NCBI RefSeq assembly: GCF_049860805.1 | Contig: NZ_CP187555.1 | Coordinates: 5,084,001-5,148,000, forward strand | DNA: 64,000 nt | Origin: Parabacteroides sp900760525 | GTDB taxonomy: Bacteria > Bacteroidota > Bacteroidia > Bacteroidales > Tannerellaceae | Reading direction: 5' to 3' | Part shown: in pieces, positions 6,863-15,209 of the stretch | How positions within the stretch are numbered: the stretch's first letter is position 1 | How the letters are laid out: every line of letters starts with the position of its first letter | Position numbers and translations under genes: made by a program | The notes under the pieces: generated by a model | Databases searched by the model: none | Told to the model about the DNA's origin: nothing | The model's input: the letters and a program-made list of their open reading frames with translations, nothing else

Positions 6863-9340
6863 ATGAAGTACGCAGACGTCATACTCCCGCTTCCGTTGGA
6901 GAACAGCTATACCTATAGCATACCGCCCGATCTGGAACAGACGGTGACACCCGGTTGCCGGGTGATCGTCCACTTCGGAAAGAAGCGTTACTATACCGCT
7001 ATCGTCATGGATGTGCACGAGCGTGGGGGCGATAGCCAGTATGAGACGAAGGAGATTTACGCCTTACTGGATGCCACGCCTGTGCTCCGTCGTCCGCAAC
7101 TTCGTTTTTGGAAGTGGATTGCATCCTATTACCTGTGTAAACTGGGAGATGTTTATAAGGCGGCTTTGCCTTCCGGTCTGAAGCTGGAGAGCGAAACGGC
7201 CGTTACCTATAATGAAGAGTTCGAAGCCGACGGTCCTTTGAGGCCGAATGAACAGGCCGTGCTGGATGCCTTTACCGGTGTCCTGAAACTGACGGTCTCC
7301 GAACTGGAAAAGAAAACCGGATTGCGGAATGTCGTGCCCGTTGTCGCCTCCCTGATGGCAAAAGGTGCGGTCGAGGTGAGCGAGGAGATGAAACGGGGTT
7401 TTGTGCCGAAGATGCAGACCTTTATCCGTCTTGCCGAAACATATAAGGATGCAGAGACGCACGGCCGTGCGTCTCTGCAATCCGTATTTGACGACCTCAA
7501 GCGGGCTAAGAAGCAGGAACACCTGCTGATCTGCTTCCTGGAACTCAGTCATGCGCTTAATCCGGCACTGGCACGCGAATTGTCGAAGAAGGAATTGCTG
7601 GAGAGCAGCGGTTGTTCTCCTGCCATATTGGACGGTTTGCTGAAACGGGGTGTGCTCGAAAGTTATGAGAAAGAGGTGGGACGATTGCAGGTCCAGGTAT
7701 GCCGCCTGCAACCTCTTAACCCTTTAAGTCCGGCACAGGAGAAGGCCTATGGGGAGATACATGAGGTGTTCCGGGAGAAAGAAGTCTGCTTGTTACATGG
7801 CGTTACTTCGAGCGGGAAGACGGAAGTCTACATGCGCCTGATCGACGAGGTGCTGAAGATGGGCCGCCAGGTTTTGTACTTGTTGCCCGAGATCGCCATT
7901 ACCACCCAAATCACGGAACGGCTTGCCAAGTTGTTCGGCGATAAGCTGCTGGTCTATCATTCCAAATTTTCAGATAACGAGCGGGTGGAAGTCTGGAACC
8001 GCTTGTTGCATACGGGCGAACCGATGCTGGTATTAGGTGTCCGCTCTTCCCTGTTTTTGCCGTTCAAAGATTTAGGCTTGATTATTATAGACGAGGAGCA
8101 TGAGAATACCTATAAGCAGCAGGACCCGGCTCCGCGCTATCATGCCCGGAATGCGGCGTTGGTGCTGGCAAGCATGCATGGGGCTAAAACGTTGTTGGGC
8201 TCTGCCACTCCCTCTATCGATTCTTATTTTAATGCCACTACCGGCAAATACGGCCTGGTGGAACTGGCCACCCGTTATGGCGACCAGCTGATGCCGGAAA
8301 TGCTGACGGTCGATATCAAGGAGTTGAGGCGTAAGAAGATCATGAAAGATACGCTCTTTTCGCCGGTCTTGGTCGAAAAGATCAACGAAGCGTTGGGAAA
8401 GGGAGAGCAGGCGATCCTGTTCCAGAACCGACGGGGATTCGCTCCGGTGATCGAGTGCAAGAGCTGCGGTTGGGTTCCCCATTGCGTCAATTGCGATGTC
8501 AGCCTGACGTATCATAAGTTCCGTAACGAACTGGTATGCCACTATTGCGGCTATAAAATCCAGTTGCCTCACCAATGCCCGGAATGTCAGAGTCCTGAAC
8601 TTCGTACGATGGGGTTCGGAACCGAGATGGTGGAGGAGGAGATTGCAACTCTTTTCCCCTCAGCCAAGGTCGAACGTTTGGATTTCGATACCGCCCGTAC
8701 CCGTACGGCATACGAGCGTATTATAGCCGACTTCGAGAAAGGCAAAACGCAGATATTGATCGGAACCCAGATGTTATCGAAAGGTTTGGATTTCGGGAAC
8801 GTCAGTGTGGTCGGTATCCTGAATGCGGACAGCCTGATGAACTTCCCGGATTTCCGTGCCCATGAACGGGCCTTTCAGCTTATGGTGCAGGTCGGCGGAC
8901 GTGCAGGAAGACGGGATAAGCGGGGAACGGTTGTTTTGCAGACATCGGGGCCCGATCATCCTCTGATCCGGATGGTGGAGCGTTTCGCTTATAAGGATAT
9001 GGTGCGTCTTCAATTGGGTGAGCGGAGCATGTTCCGTTATCCGCCTTACTATCGCCTGATCGTGATTGTCTTGCGTAGCCGGAATGATTCTGTTTTGCAG
9101 GAGTTATCGGCTTTATATGCCGAAAACCTCCGCCGTCGTCTGGGTGAACGTGTGTTGGGGCCGGTCACTCCGCCGATAACGCGTGTGCAAACCCTTCATA
9201 TCCGGAAAATAGTTTTAAAGATAGAGATTGCCGCCGCGATCGCTCCGGTGCGCGAGATATTGGAGTCCGTGCATGCCGAGATGCAACGTTATCTGCCGTT
9301 TAAGCAGTTGATTGTGCATTACGATGTGGATCCGGCTTAG
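6863..9340 (+). CDS. priA: primosomal protein N', PriA helicase
   Basis: DNA helicase of 825 residues that recognises stalled forks and reloads the replisome. Visible parts: an N-terminal DNA-binding domain (YADVILPLPLENSYTYSIP), Walker A GVTSSGKTEVY (about residue 315), Walker B IIIDEEHE, helicase motif GSATPS, and a zinc-binding module with paired cysteines between about residues 531 and 575 (CKSCGWVPHCVNC, CHYC, CPEC). Motif VI-like QVGGRAGR follows. A perfect 30-bp palindrome lies in frame at 7450-7479 and encodes about residues 196-206 (AETHGRASLQ), between the N-terminal and helicase domains; it looks like an inserted repeat tolerated by the protein. Confidence 0.95.
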   Translation: MKYADVILPLPLENSYTYSIPPDLEQTVTPGCRVIVHFGKKRYYTAIVMDVHERGGDSQYETKEIYALLDATPVLRRPQLRFWKWIASYYLCKLGDVYKAALPSGLKLESETAVTYNEEFEADGPLRPNEQAVLDAFTGVLKLTVSELEKKTGLRNVVPVVASLMAKGAVEVSEEMKRGFVPKMQTFIRLAETYKDAETHGRASLQSVFDDLKRAKKQEHLLICFLELSHALNPALARELSKKELLESSGCSPAILDGLLKRGVLESYEKEVGRLQVQVCRLQPLNPLSPAQEKAYGEIHEVFREKEVCLLHGVTSSGKTEVYMRLIDEVLKMGRQVLYLLPEIAITTQITERLAKLFGDKLLVYHSKFSDNERVEVWNRLLHTGEPMLVLGVRSSLFLPFKDLGLIIIDEEHENTYKQQDPAPRYHARNAALVLASMHGAKTLLGSATPSIDSYFNATTGKYGLVELATRYGDQLMPEMLTVDIKELRRKKIMKDTLFSPVLVEKINEALGKGEQAILFQNRRGFAPVIECKSCGWVPHCVNCDVSLTYHKFRNELVCHYCGYKIQLPHQCPECQSPELRTMGFGTEMVEEEIATLFPSAKVERLDFDTARTRTAYERIIADFEKGKTQILIGTQMLSKGLDFGNVSVVGILNADSLMNFPDFRAHERAFQLMVQVGGRAGRRDKRGTVVLQTSGPDHPLIRMVERFAYKDMVRLQLGERSMFRYPPYYRLIVIVLRSRNDSVLQELSALYAENLRRRLGERVLGPVTPPITRVQTLHIRKIVLKIEIAAAIAPVREILESVHAEMQRYLPFKQLIVHYDVDPA
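7450..7479. repeat. perfect 30-bp palindrome inside priA
   Basis: The core ACGCACGGCCGTGCGT is flanked on both sides by matching arms (TGCAGAG and CTCTGCA), giving 30 bp of uninterrupted self-complementarity. It preserves the priA frame and would form a hairpin in DNA or mRNA. From memory, similar palindromes occur between genes in Bacteroidales; being inside an essential-type gene is unusual. Confidence 0.9.
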
Positions 9341-9362
9341 GAATTGAAAATTGAAAATAGAA

Positions 9363-9863
9363 ATGATGGAAAAGAAGAAAGAATATAAAGTGTTGTTTGT
9401 GTGTCTGGGGAATATTTGCCGGTCGCCGTCGGCCGAGGCCGTGATGAAGAAGTTGGTTCATGATGCGGGATTAGACGGACGGATCAAGGTCGATTCTGCC
9501 GGGATAATAGGCTATCATGAAGGGGAAAAGGCCGATCCGCGTATGCGCTCGCATGCTGCCCGCAGGGGATATAAGTTGGATTCGATTTCCCGCCCGGTAT
9601 GTACGGAAGACTTTTTCGATTTCGACCTGATCATCGGCATGGACAACCGCAACATAGACGACCTCAAACGGAAAGCTCCGGATTTGGAATCCGTGGAAAA
9701 GATACATCAAATGACGGAGTATTCCCGGAGCAAACTATATGACTATGTCCCCGACCCCTACTATAGCGGGGCAGAAGGTTTCGAACTGGTCCTCGACCTC
9801 TTGGAGGATGCTTGTGCGGGGCTGTTGGCAAGCATTACCTCTTCTCCTGATTTTGTAAGATAA
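9363..9863 (+). CDS. low-molecular-weight protein tyrosine phosphatase
   Basis: A cytoplasmic phosphatase of about 166 residues. The P-loop VCLGNICRSPSAE fits the CX5R active site, and the general acid lies in DPYYSG near the C-terminus. The frame can be extended to a TTG at 9351, but ATG 9363 or ATG 9366 is more likely, since the extra bases belong to a TTGAAAA repeat. Such enzymes dephosphorylate tyrosine kinases of capsule synthesis or act more broadly; nothing here fixes the substrate. It starts 22 bp after priA and converges on the next gene with a 32-bp gap. Confidence 0.9.
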   Translation: MMEKKKEYKVLFVCLGNICRSPSAEAVMKKLVHDAGLDGRIKVDSAGIIGYHEGEKADPRMRSHAARRGYKLDSISRPVCTEDFFDFDLIIGMDNRNIDDLKRKAPDLESVEKIHQMTEYSRSKLYDYVPDPYYSGAEGFELVLDLLEDACAGLLASITSSPDFVR

Positions 9864-9895
9864 GAGATCACTCTGATGTCAGGGTAAAGGATTGT

Positions 9896-11926
9896 TTATT
9901 TCTTCAAATCCGGATAGCTGATCCGCGTATGATACATGATCTTTAGTTTCTCCACAAACACATTCTTGATCGTTTCCACATCCTTGAACGTCAGCGGGGC
10001 GTTTCGCATCAACCCGTCGGCGATCTGCCCGTCGATGATCTTGTCGACCAATGCGCGTATGTTTTCTTCCGTATGTTCTTTCAGGCTACGGGAGGCCGCT
10101 TCGACCGAGTCGGCCATCATCAGGACGGCTGTCTCTTTCGAGAACGGGTTCGGGCCGGGATACGTGAAGATCTCTTCGTCTATCTCCCGGTCGGGATATT
10201 GGTTCTTGAAGGAGTTGTAGAAATATTTGGCTTTCCCGCGTCCGTGATGGGTGCGGATAAAGTCGGTAATCGCTTTGGGCAACATCGCCTTTTCTGCAAT
10301 CTTTATGCCGTCGTTCACGTGGTTGATGATGATCTTGGCACTTTGGTCGTATGTGAGCTGGCTATGCGGGTTGATGCTGCTCTGGTTTTCGGTGAAGAAT
10401 GCCGGGTTCGCCATCTTCCCGATATCGTGGTACATGGCGCCTGTACGCACCAGTTGCGCGTTTGCTCCGATGGCCGCGGCCGCTTCAGACGCTAAGATCG
10501 ACATTTGAAGGGAGTGCTGGAAGGTGCCCGGAGATGTTTCGGACAGCCTTTTCAGGATCGGAGTGTTGATATTGGAGAGTTCGACCAATGTGATACTGGA
10601 CACATAGCCGAACGTCTTCTCCAGCATATATACTAATATGTATGTAAACATCAGCAGGATAAAGTTGATGCCGAAATAGAGCATCATCATCCAGTTGATC
10701 TTCTTGAAGTCCGCTTCCTGGTAAATGGACAGGCTGATGTAGCAGAGCGCGTACGACATGAAGATGAAGAAGGCGCAACGGATCAGTTGCGAGCGTTCAT
10801 ATAGATCCCTCAGGCTGAATGTCACGACCATGCCGGCAATCACCTGGAGCAACAGGAACTCGTGCGGGAAAGGAACCATCAGCGAGCAGATCAGCACGAT
10901 GACCAGGTGTGTGAACAAAGCCGTGCGCGAGTCGAAGAACGTGCGCACCACGATCGGCACAATGGCGAACGGAAGGATATAGACATTGAACAACCCGTAT
11001 GTCACGCAAAGCTCCGTCAGAATACAACTTACGAATACGCATAAGACGAGGAAGAGCGCATTTTTCCTGTTATGCAGGATCTTTAACCGGAAAGACCACA
11101 GGTACAACCAGAAGCAGAAAAGAATCCCGAATACCAGCACGAACTGGCCTCCTAAGATGATGCTTTGCCGCTGGGCGCCGCCGGACTTGGTTTCATGTAC
11201 GATCTTAAGAGAGCGGAGCACGTTATAAGTGTGGTTGTCGATGATCTCGCCCCGGTCGACGATGCGTTCACCTGCCTGTATCATGCCGTTAGCCAACGGG
11301 ACGCTGTTCAAGATATCTTCCCTGACTTTGTCCGACATCGCTTTGTCGTATGTGACATTCTCTACCAAATAGTTATTGATATCGCAGGATTGCAGTATCG
11401 ACTTATCCAGATAGGAGGGGCAATTGTTGATGATAAACTCGTATGCCGTCTTGACCGTAAAGAACTCGCTACTATAGTGATGTTGCGCGACGTTACCCGC
11501 AAGCAGGTTGATACGGGGATATTCTTCTTTTTTGAGTTCGTCCATATCCTGGGTGGAAATGATACCGTCGCGGTATAGCTTTTGCAAGCTGTTTTCGATA
11601 TATTGCATATAGGCCGGGGTTGCCCGGTCTTTCAGCGTGTTGCGATAGCCGGCGCGGAGCTTGTCTATCTCTTTGGATTCGATTGAGGCATCCAGCCGGT
11701 AATAAGGCTCGAACTTCTTGAGGGCGCTATCGCGTTCGGCCTGTACTTCCGCATCTGTCTTGTAGATCGGGAAGTCGCTCGGGGCGGTGAGCAGGCCGTA
11801 TCGCCAGGGCTTACCTTCGTAGAACTGGTAACGGAACTTCCCTTCCCGCGGGAAGAAGTAAGCGATCAGCAAAGCCGCCACAATGAAATAGACGCTCGGA
11901 TGTATACTATAGTTCTTTACCTTCAT
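9896..11926 (-). CDS. 7TM-HD phosphohydrolase, PgpH-like c-di-AMP phosphodiesterase
   Basis: Inner membrane protein of 676 residues. One N-terminal membrane segment is followed by a large extracytoplasmic 7TMR-HDED domain, about seven membrane helices, and a cytoplasmic HD domain with GTFQHS (about residue 470), YHDIGK (about residue 498) and HHGRGKAKYF. Family members such as PgpH of Listeria hydrolyse cyclic di-AMP to pApA. I took the start at 11926 (MKVKNYSIHPSVYF). A longer frame to 12034 exists, but its 36 extra codons only translate an intergenic palindrome array. It is transcribed away from gltX. Confidence 0.88.
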   Translation of the reverse strand: MKVKNYSIHPSVYFIVAALLIAYFFPREGKFRYQFYEGKPWRYGLLTAPSDFPIYKTDAEVQAERDSALKKFEPYYRLDASIESKEIDKLRAGYRNTLKDRATPAYMQYIENSLQKLYRDGIISTQDMDELKKEEYPRINLLAGNVAQHHYSSEFFTVKTAYEFIINNCPSYLDKSILQSCDINNYLVENVTYDKAMSDKVREDILNSVPLANGMIQAGERIVDRGEIIDNHTYNVLRSLKIVHETKSGGAQRQSIILGGQFVLVFGILFCFWLYLWSFRLKILHNRKNALFLVLCVFVSCILTELCVTYGLFNVYILPFAIVPIVVRTFFDSRTALFTHLVIVLICSLMVPFPHEFLLLQVIAGMVVTFSLRDLYERSQLIRCAFFIFMSYALCYISLSIYQEADFKKINWMMMLYFGINFILLMFTYILVYMLEKTFGYVSSITLVELSNINTPILKRLSETSPGTFQHSLQMSILASEAAAAIGANAQLVRTGAMYHDIGKMANPAFFTENQSSINPHSQLTYDQSAKIIINHVNDGIKIAEKAMLPKAITDFIRTHHGRGKAKYFYNSFKNQYPDREIDEEIFTYPGPNPFSKETAVLMMADSVEAASRSLKEHTEENIRALVDKIIDGQIADGLMRNAPLTFKDVETIKNVFVEKLKIMYHTRISYPDLKK

Positions 11927-11956
11927 AAGTAATATGTTTTTTATCAGCACCTGATT

Positions 11957-12046
11957 GCCTGCCGACAATTGTCGACAAGCCTGCTGACGATTGTCGACAA
12001 ACCTGCTGACGATTGTCGACAGGCCTGCCGACATATGTCGGCAGGC
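11957..12046. repeat. 22-bp-period palindrome array, family A copy 1
   Basis: Four 16-bp imperfect palindromes of the form GCYGACRATTGTCGAC start at 11961, 11983, 12005 and 12027, exactly 22 bp apart, separated by 6-nt linkers such as AAGCCT. The outermost bases form an inverted repeat (GCCTGCCGACA with TGTCGGCAGGC). It lies between divergent genes, 31 bp upstream of the 7TM-HD start. The same family occurs at 32590-32681. Confidence 0.9.
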
Positions 12047-12152
12047 AAATGCGTGCAGACAGGACGGGCGCTATATTAATGTAAAAATCTCTCATTCCTT
12101 GATTGAAAGGCGAAATGTACATAAAAAAGTTTACTAAGAGAAAAAAAAGGGC

Positions 12153-12160
12153 TACTTTTG
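12153..12160 (+). promoter_or_regulatory. TAnnTTTG -7 box for gltX
   Basis: TACTTTTG is a perfect -7 match 107 bp before the gltX ATG, implying a leader of about 100 nt that contains two hairpins. Confidence 0.6.
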
Positions 12161-12170
12161 CCGCATCGTC

Positions 12171-12249
12171 GGGGGATTAATTCCCCGGTAATAGATAATT
12201 CAAACATAATAAAGATTTTTTCGCCGAGGGATTAATCCCCCGGCGAAAA
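12171..12249 (+). promoter_or_regulatory. gltX leader with two related hairpins
   Basis: The first palindrome is GGGGGATTAATTCCCC (12171-12186). The second, larger one spans 12216-12249 with CGCCGAGGGATTAATCCC and its complement, ending 18 bp before the start codon. Both share the core GGGATTAAT. The leader could control gltX translation or mRNA stability; it does not resemble a T-box. Confidence 0.55.
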
Positions 12250-12267
12250 GTTATAAAATAGAAAATT

Positions 12268-13782
12268 ATGACTCAAAGGAAAGTTAGAGTCCGGTTTGCA
12301 CCGAGTCCTACAGGAGCCTTGCATATCGGAGGTGTTCGTACAGCTTTATACAATTATTTGTTTGCCAAACAGAATGGTGGAGATCTGATTCTCCGTATTG
12401 AAGATACCGACTCGCAACGTTTCGTTCCCGGAGCGGAAGCCTATATTATAGAAGCGCTTACCTGGTTGGGAATCAAGTTCGACGAAGGTGTCGGCTTCGG
12501 AGGTGAGTACGGTCCTTACCGTCAGAGTGAACGCAGGGAGATTTACAAGAAGTATGTCGATCAGTTGTTAGATGCCGGCCACGCTTATATCGCATTCGAC
12601 ACACCCGAAGAGCTGGAAGCCAAACGAAAGGAAATCCCCAATTTCCAGTATGACGCCTCCACCCGTATGCAGATGCGCAATTCGCTGACTCTTTCCGAAG
12701 AAGAGGTGAAATCCCTGATCGATGCCGGTAAGCAGTATGTGGTCCGTGTTAAGATCGAACCGGATGAAAATATCCATGTGAACGATCTGATCCGTGGCGA
12801 AGTGATTATCAACTCTTCTATCCTGGATGATAAAGTCTTATATAAATCGGCCGACCAGCTGCCCACTTACCACTTAGCCAATATCGTGGACGACCATTTG
12901 ATGGAAGTGACGCATGTGATCCGTGGTGAAGAATGGTTGCCGAGCGCCCCGCTTCACGTATTGCTGTATCGTTATTTCGGTTGGGCGGATACGATGCCTC
13001 AATTCGCACATTTGGCACTGCTCTTGAAGCCGGAAGGAAACGGCAAGCTGAGCAAGCGCGACGGCGACCGCCTGGGCTTCCCCGTGTTCCCGCTGGAATG
13101 GCATGACCCGAAGAGCGGCGAGGTGTCTTCAGGCTATCGCGAGAGCGGTTATCTGCCCGAAGCGGTTGTTAACTTCCTGGCTCTGTTAGGATGGAATCCG
13201 GGCAATGACCAGGAGGTGATGAGCATGGACGAACTGATCAGATATTTCGATCTGAGCCGTTGTAGCAAGAGCGGTGCCAAGTTCGATTATGAAAAGGGAA
13301 AATGGTTCAACCATCATTATATCCAGGCTATGGACAATAAGGAAGCAGCCGCCCTCTTTATGCCGATCCTCGAAAGCCACGGTGTGAAAGCCGATCCGGC
13401 ATACGTGGAGAAGGTCGTAGCTATGATGAAAGACCGTGCCACCTTTATCAAGGACTTGTGGGATCTCTGCTCGTTCTTCTTCATCGCTCCGACTGAATAT
13501 GACGAAAAGACGCGTAAAAAACGTTGGAAAGAAGACAGTGCCGCCCAGCTTGCCGAACTGATCGAAGTGCTTCGTGCGCGTGAGCCGTTCGATATCGAGG
13601 GTACGGAAGAAGAGGTAAAAGCCTGGATCGAAAGCAAAGGCTACCATTTGGGAAATATAATGAATGCAACCCGCCTGGCCCTTGTCGGCGAAGGCAAAGG
13701 TCCGCATATCTTCGACATAACGGAAGCCCTGGGTAAGGAAGAATCTATCCGCCGCATCCAGAGAGCGATAGAGAAATTATGA
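12268..13782 (+). CDS. gltX: glutamyl-tRNA synthetase
   Basis: Class I aminoacyl-tRNA synthetase of 504 residues that charges tRNA-Glu with glutamate. The HIGH-type motif reads HIGG (about H19, in RFAPSPTGALHIGGVRTAL) and the KMSKS-type loop reads KLSKRDGDRLGFPVFP near residue 260. Between them lie the ADQLPTYHLANIVDDHLM and HVIRGEEWLPSAP segments expected of GluRS. It is in a small plus-strand group with waaA and has a structured leader. Confidence 0.96.
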   Translation: MTQRKVRVRFAPSPTGALHIGGVRTALYNYLFAKQNGGDLILRIEDTDSQRFVPGAEAYIIEALTWLGIKFDEGVGFGGEYGPYRQSERREIYKKYVDQLLDAGHAYIAFDTPEELEAKRKEIPNFQYDASTRMQMRNSLTLSEEEVKSLIDAGKQYVVRVKIEPDENIHVNDLIRGEVIINSSILDDKVLYKSADQLPTYHLANIVDDHLMEVTHVIRGEEWLPSAPLHVLLYRYFGWADTMPQFAHLALLLKPEGNGKLSKRDGDRLGFPVFPLEWHDPKSGEVSSGYRESGYLPEAVVNFLALLGWNPGNDQEVMSMDELIRYFDLSRCSKSGAKFDYEKGKWFNHHYIQAMDNKEAAALFMPILESHGVKADPAYVEKVVAMMKDRATFIKDLWDLCSFFFIAPTEYDEKTRKKRWKEDSAAQLAELIEVLRAREPFDIEGTEEEVKAWIESKGYHLGNIMNATRLALVGEGKGPHIFDITEALGKEESIRRIQRAIEKL

Positions 13783-13788
13783 TTTCAG

Positions 13789-13844
13789 ATTTATGATTTA
13801 TGATTTATGTATCGATGATAAATCATAAATCATAAATCATAAAT
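13789..13844. repeat. inverted repeat made of 7-bp units, gltX-waaA gap
   Basis: The left arm is ATTTATG three times (13789-13809) and the right arm CATAAAT three times (13824-13844), a perfect 21-bp inverted repeat around a 14-nt loop. As RNA it would form an AU-rich hairpin between gltX and waaA. Confidence 0.9.
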
Positions 13845-13853
13845 TGTTTTACC

Positions 13854-15101
13854 ATGTACAGCTTACTCATACATTTTTATGCCTTTATTGTCGCCCTGAT
13901 TTCTCCTTTCCACCGGAAGGCGCGTCTGATGCGTTTCGGCCAGTGGAAGACGAATAGCATATTGCGTGAGAAGATAGACCGGAATGCGAAGTACATCTGG
14001 TTTCATGCTTCTTCGTTGGGAGAGTTTGAGCAGGGACGTCCCATGATCGAAAAGATCAAGGCACAATATCCGGGATATAAGATATTGCTTACTTTCTTTT
14101 CTCCCTCAGGCTATGAAGTGCGGAAAAACTATAACGGGGCGGATGTTATCTGCTATCTGCCTTTCGATACGCCTTACCGGGTAAAGAAGTTCCTGAATCT
14201 GGCGAATCCGGCGGTGGTGGTTTTCATCAAGTATGAGTTCTGGGGAAACTATTTGCATGAGTTGAAGAAACGGGGAATCCCGGTCTATATCATTTCGGCG
14301 ATTTTCCGTCCTGACCAGTTGTTTTTCCAATGGTTCGGAGCTCCTTACCGGAAGATGCTGCACTGCTTTACGCATCTGTTCGTGCAGGACGACCGCTCGA
14401 AGGAGTTGCTTGGAAAATACGGAATCCATAATGTGACGGTCTTCGGCGATACCCGTTTCGACCGGGTGTTGGACGTCCGCAATCAAGCGCGTGATATACC
14501 GGAAGTCGAACGATTTGCCGTCGGTTTAAACCGGCGGGCAGAAGAAAGAGGGGTGACCTTGATCGCCGGGAGTTCCTGGCCGCAGGACGAAGAAATCCTG
14601 ATCCCTTATTTCAATGAACATCCGGAGATGAAGCTGATCATCGCCCCGCACGAGATTCACCGGGAGCATCTGATGTATATCGAGTCGTTGCTGAAACGCC
14701 CGTTTGTCCGCCTGTCCGAAGTGATGCAGGATAATAGTCTGCTTGAAGGGAAAGACTGCCTGATCGTGGATAGCTTCGGCTTGTTGTCTTCCATCTACCG
14801 GTATGGGACGATTGCCTATATCGGAGGTGGTTTCGGAGCCGGCATCCATAATACGCTGGAGGCGGCGGTTTATGGTATTCCGGTGTTGTTCGGCCCCCGG
14901 TTCCAGAAGTTCAAGGAGGCCCGTGACTTGATCAAGGTGGGCGGAGGATTCTCGGTCGCATCGAAAGATGAGTTCGTGGGCAAGATGGACGAGTTGTTGA
15001 CCTACGCCGAGGTCTTGAAGGCTTCCGGCGAGAGTGCCGGCCAGTTTGTGAAAGGCAATGCCGGAGCGACGGATGGCATATTGAAGGAATTGGCTTTGTG
15101 A
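13854..15101 (+). CDS. waaA: 3-deoxy-D-manno-octulosonic acid transferase
   Basis: Inner-membrane-associated glycosyltransferase of 415 residues that adds Kdo from CMP-Kdo to the lipid A precursor. It has an N-terminal hydrophobic anchor (LLIHFYAFIVALISP), the acceptor-domain segment FHASSLGEFEQGRP, and the donor-domain motifs AGSSWPQDEEIL and GGGFGAGIHNTLEAAVYGIPV with FGPRFQKFKEA, as in WaaA/KdtA. It follows gltX by 71 bp across a hairpin-forming repeat. Confidence 0.94.
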   Translation: MYSLLIHFYAFIVALISPFHRKARLMRFGQWKTNSILREKIDRNAKYIWFHASSLGEFEQGRPMIEKIKAQYPGYKILLTFFSPSGYEVRKNYNGADVICYLPFDTPYRVKKFLNLANPAVVVFIKYEFWGNYLHELKKRGIPVYIISAIFRPDQLFFQWFGAPYRKMLHCFTHLFVQDDRSKELLGKYGIHNVTVFGDTRFDRVLDVRNQARDIPEVERFAVGLNRRAEERGVTLIAGSSWPQDEEILIPYFNEHPEMKLIIAPHEIHREHLMYIESLLKRPFVRLSEVMQDNSLLEGKDCLIVDSFGLLSSIYRYGTIAYIGGGFGAGIHNTLEAAVYGIPVLFGPRFQKFKEARDLIKVGGGFSVASKDEFVGKMDELLTYAEVLKASGESAGQFVKGNAGATDGILKELAL

Positions 15102-15123
15102 ACTTTGTAAGCTTTGTAAAACG

Positions 15124-15200
15124 AGGCTGCCTCAAAAGTTTCTTGTCGTGGCGGATTTGATCCGGAATGACAGATAACGACTTTTGATGTAGCCTTTTTT
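15124..15200 (+). terminator. long hairpin terminator after waaA
   Basis: AGGCTGCCTCAAAAG pairs with CTTTTGATGTAGCCT across a long loop, followed by TTTTTT. It separates waaA from the GH92 gene. Confidence 0.6.
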
Positions 15201-15209
15201 AATCTGATA

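Noticed and set aside
11927..12034. N-terminal extension of 36 codons for the 7TM-HD protein
   Set aside because: The extra codons translate the 22-bp palindrome array; the natural start MKVKNYSIHPSVYF at 11926 precedes the first membrane helix.
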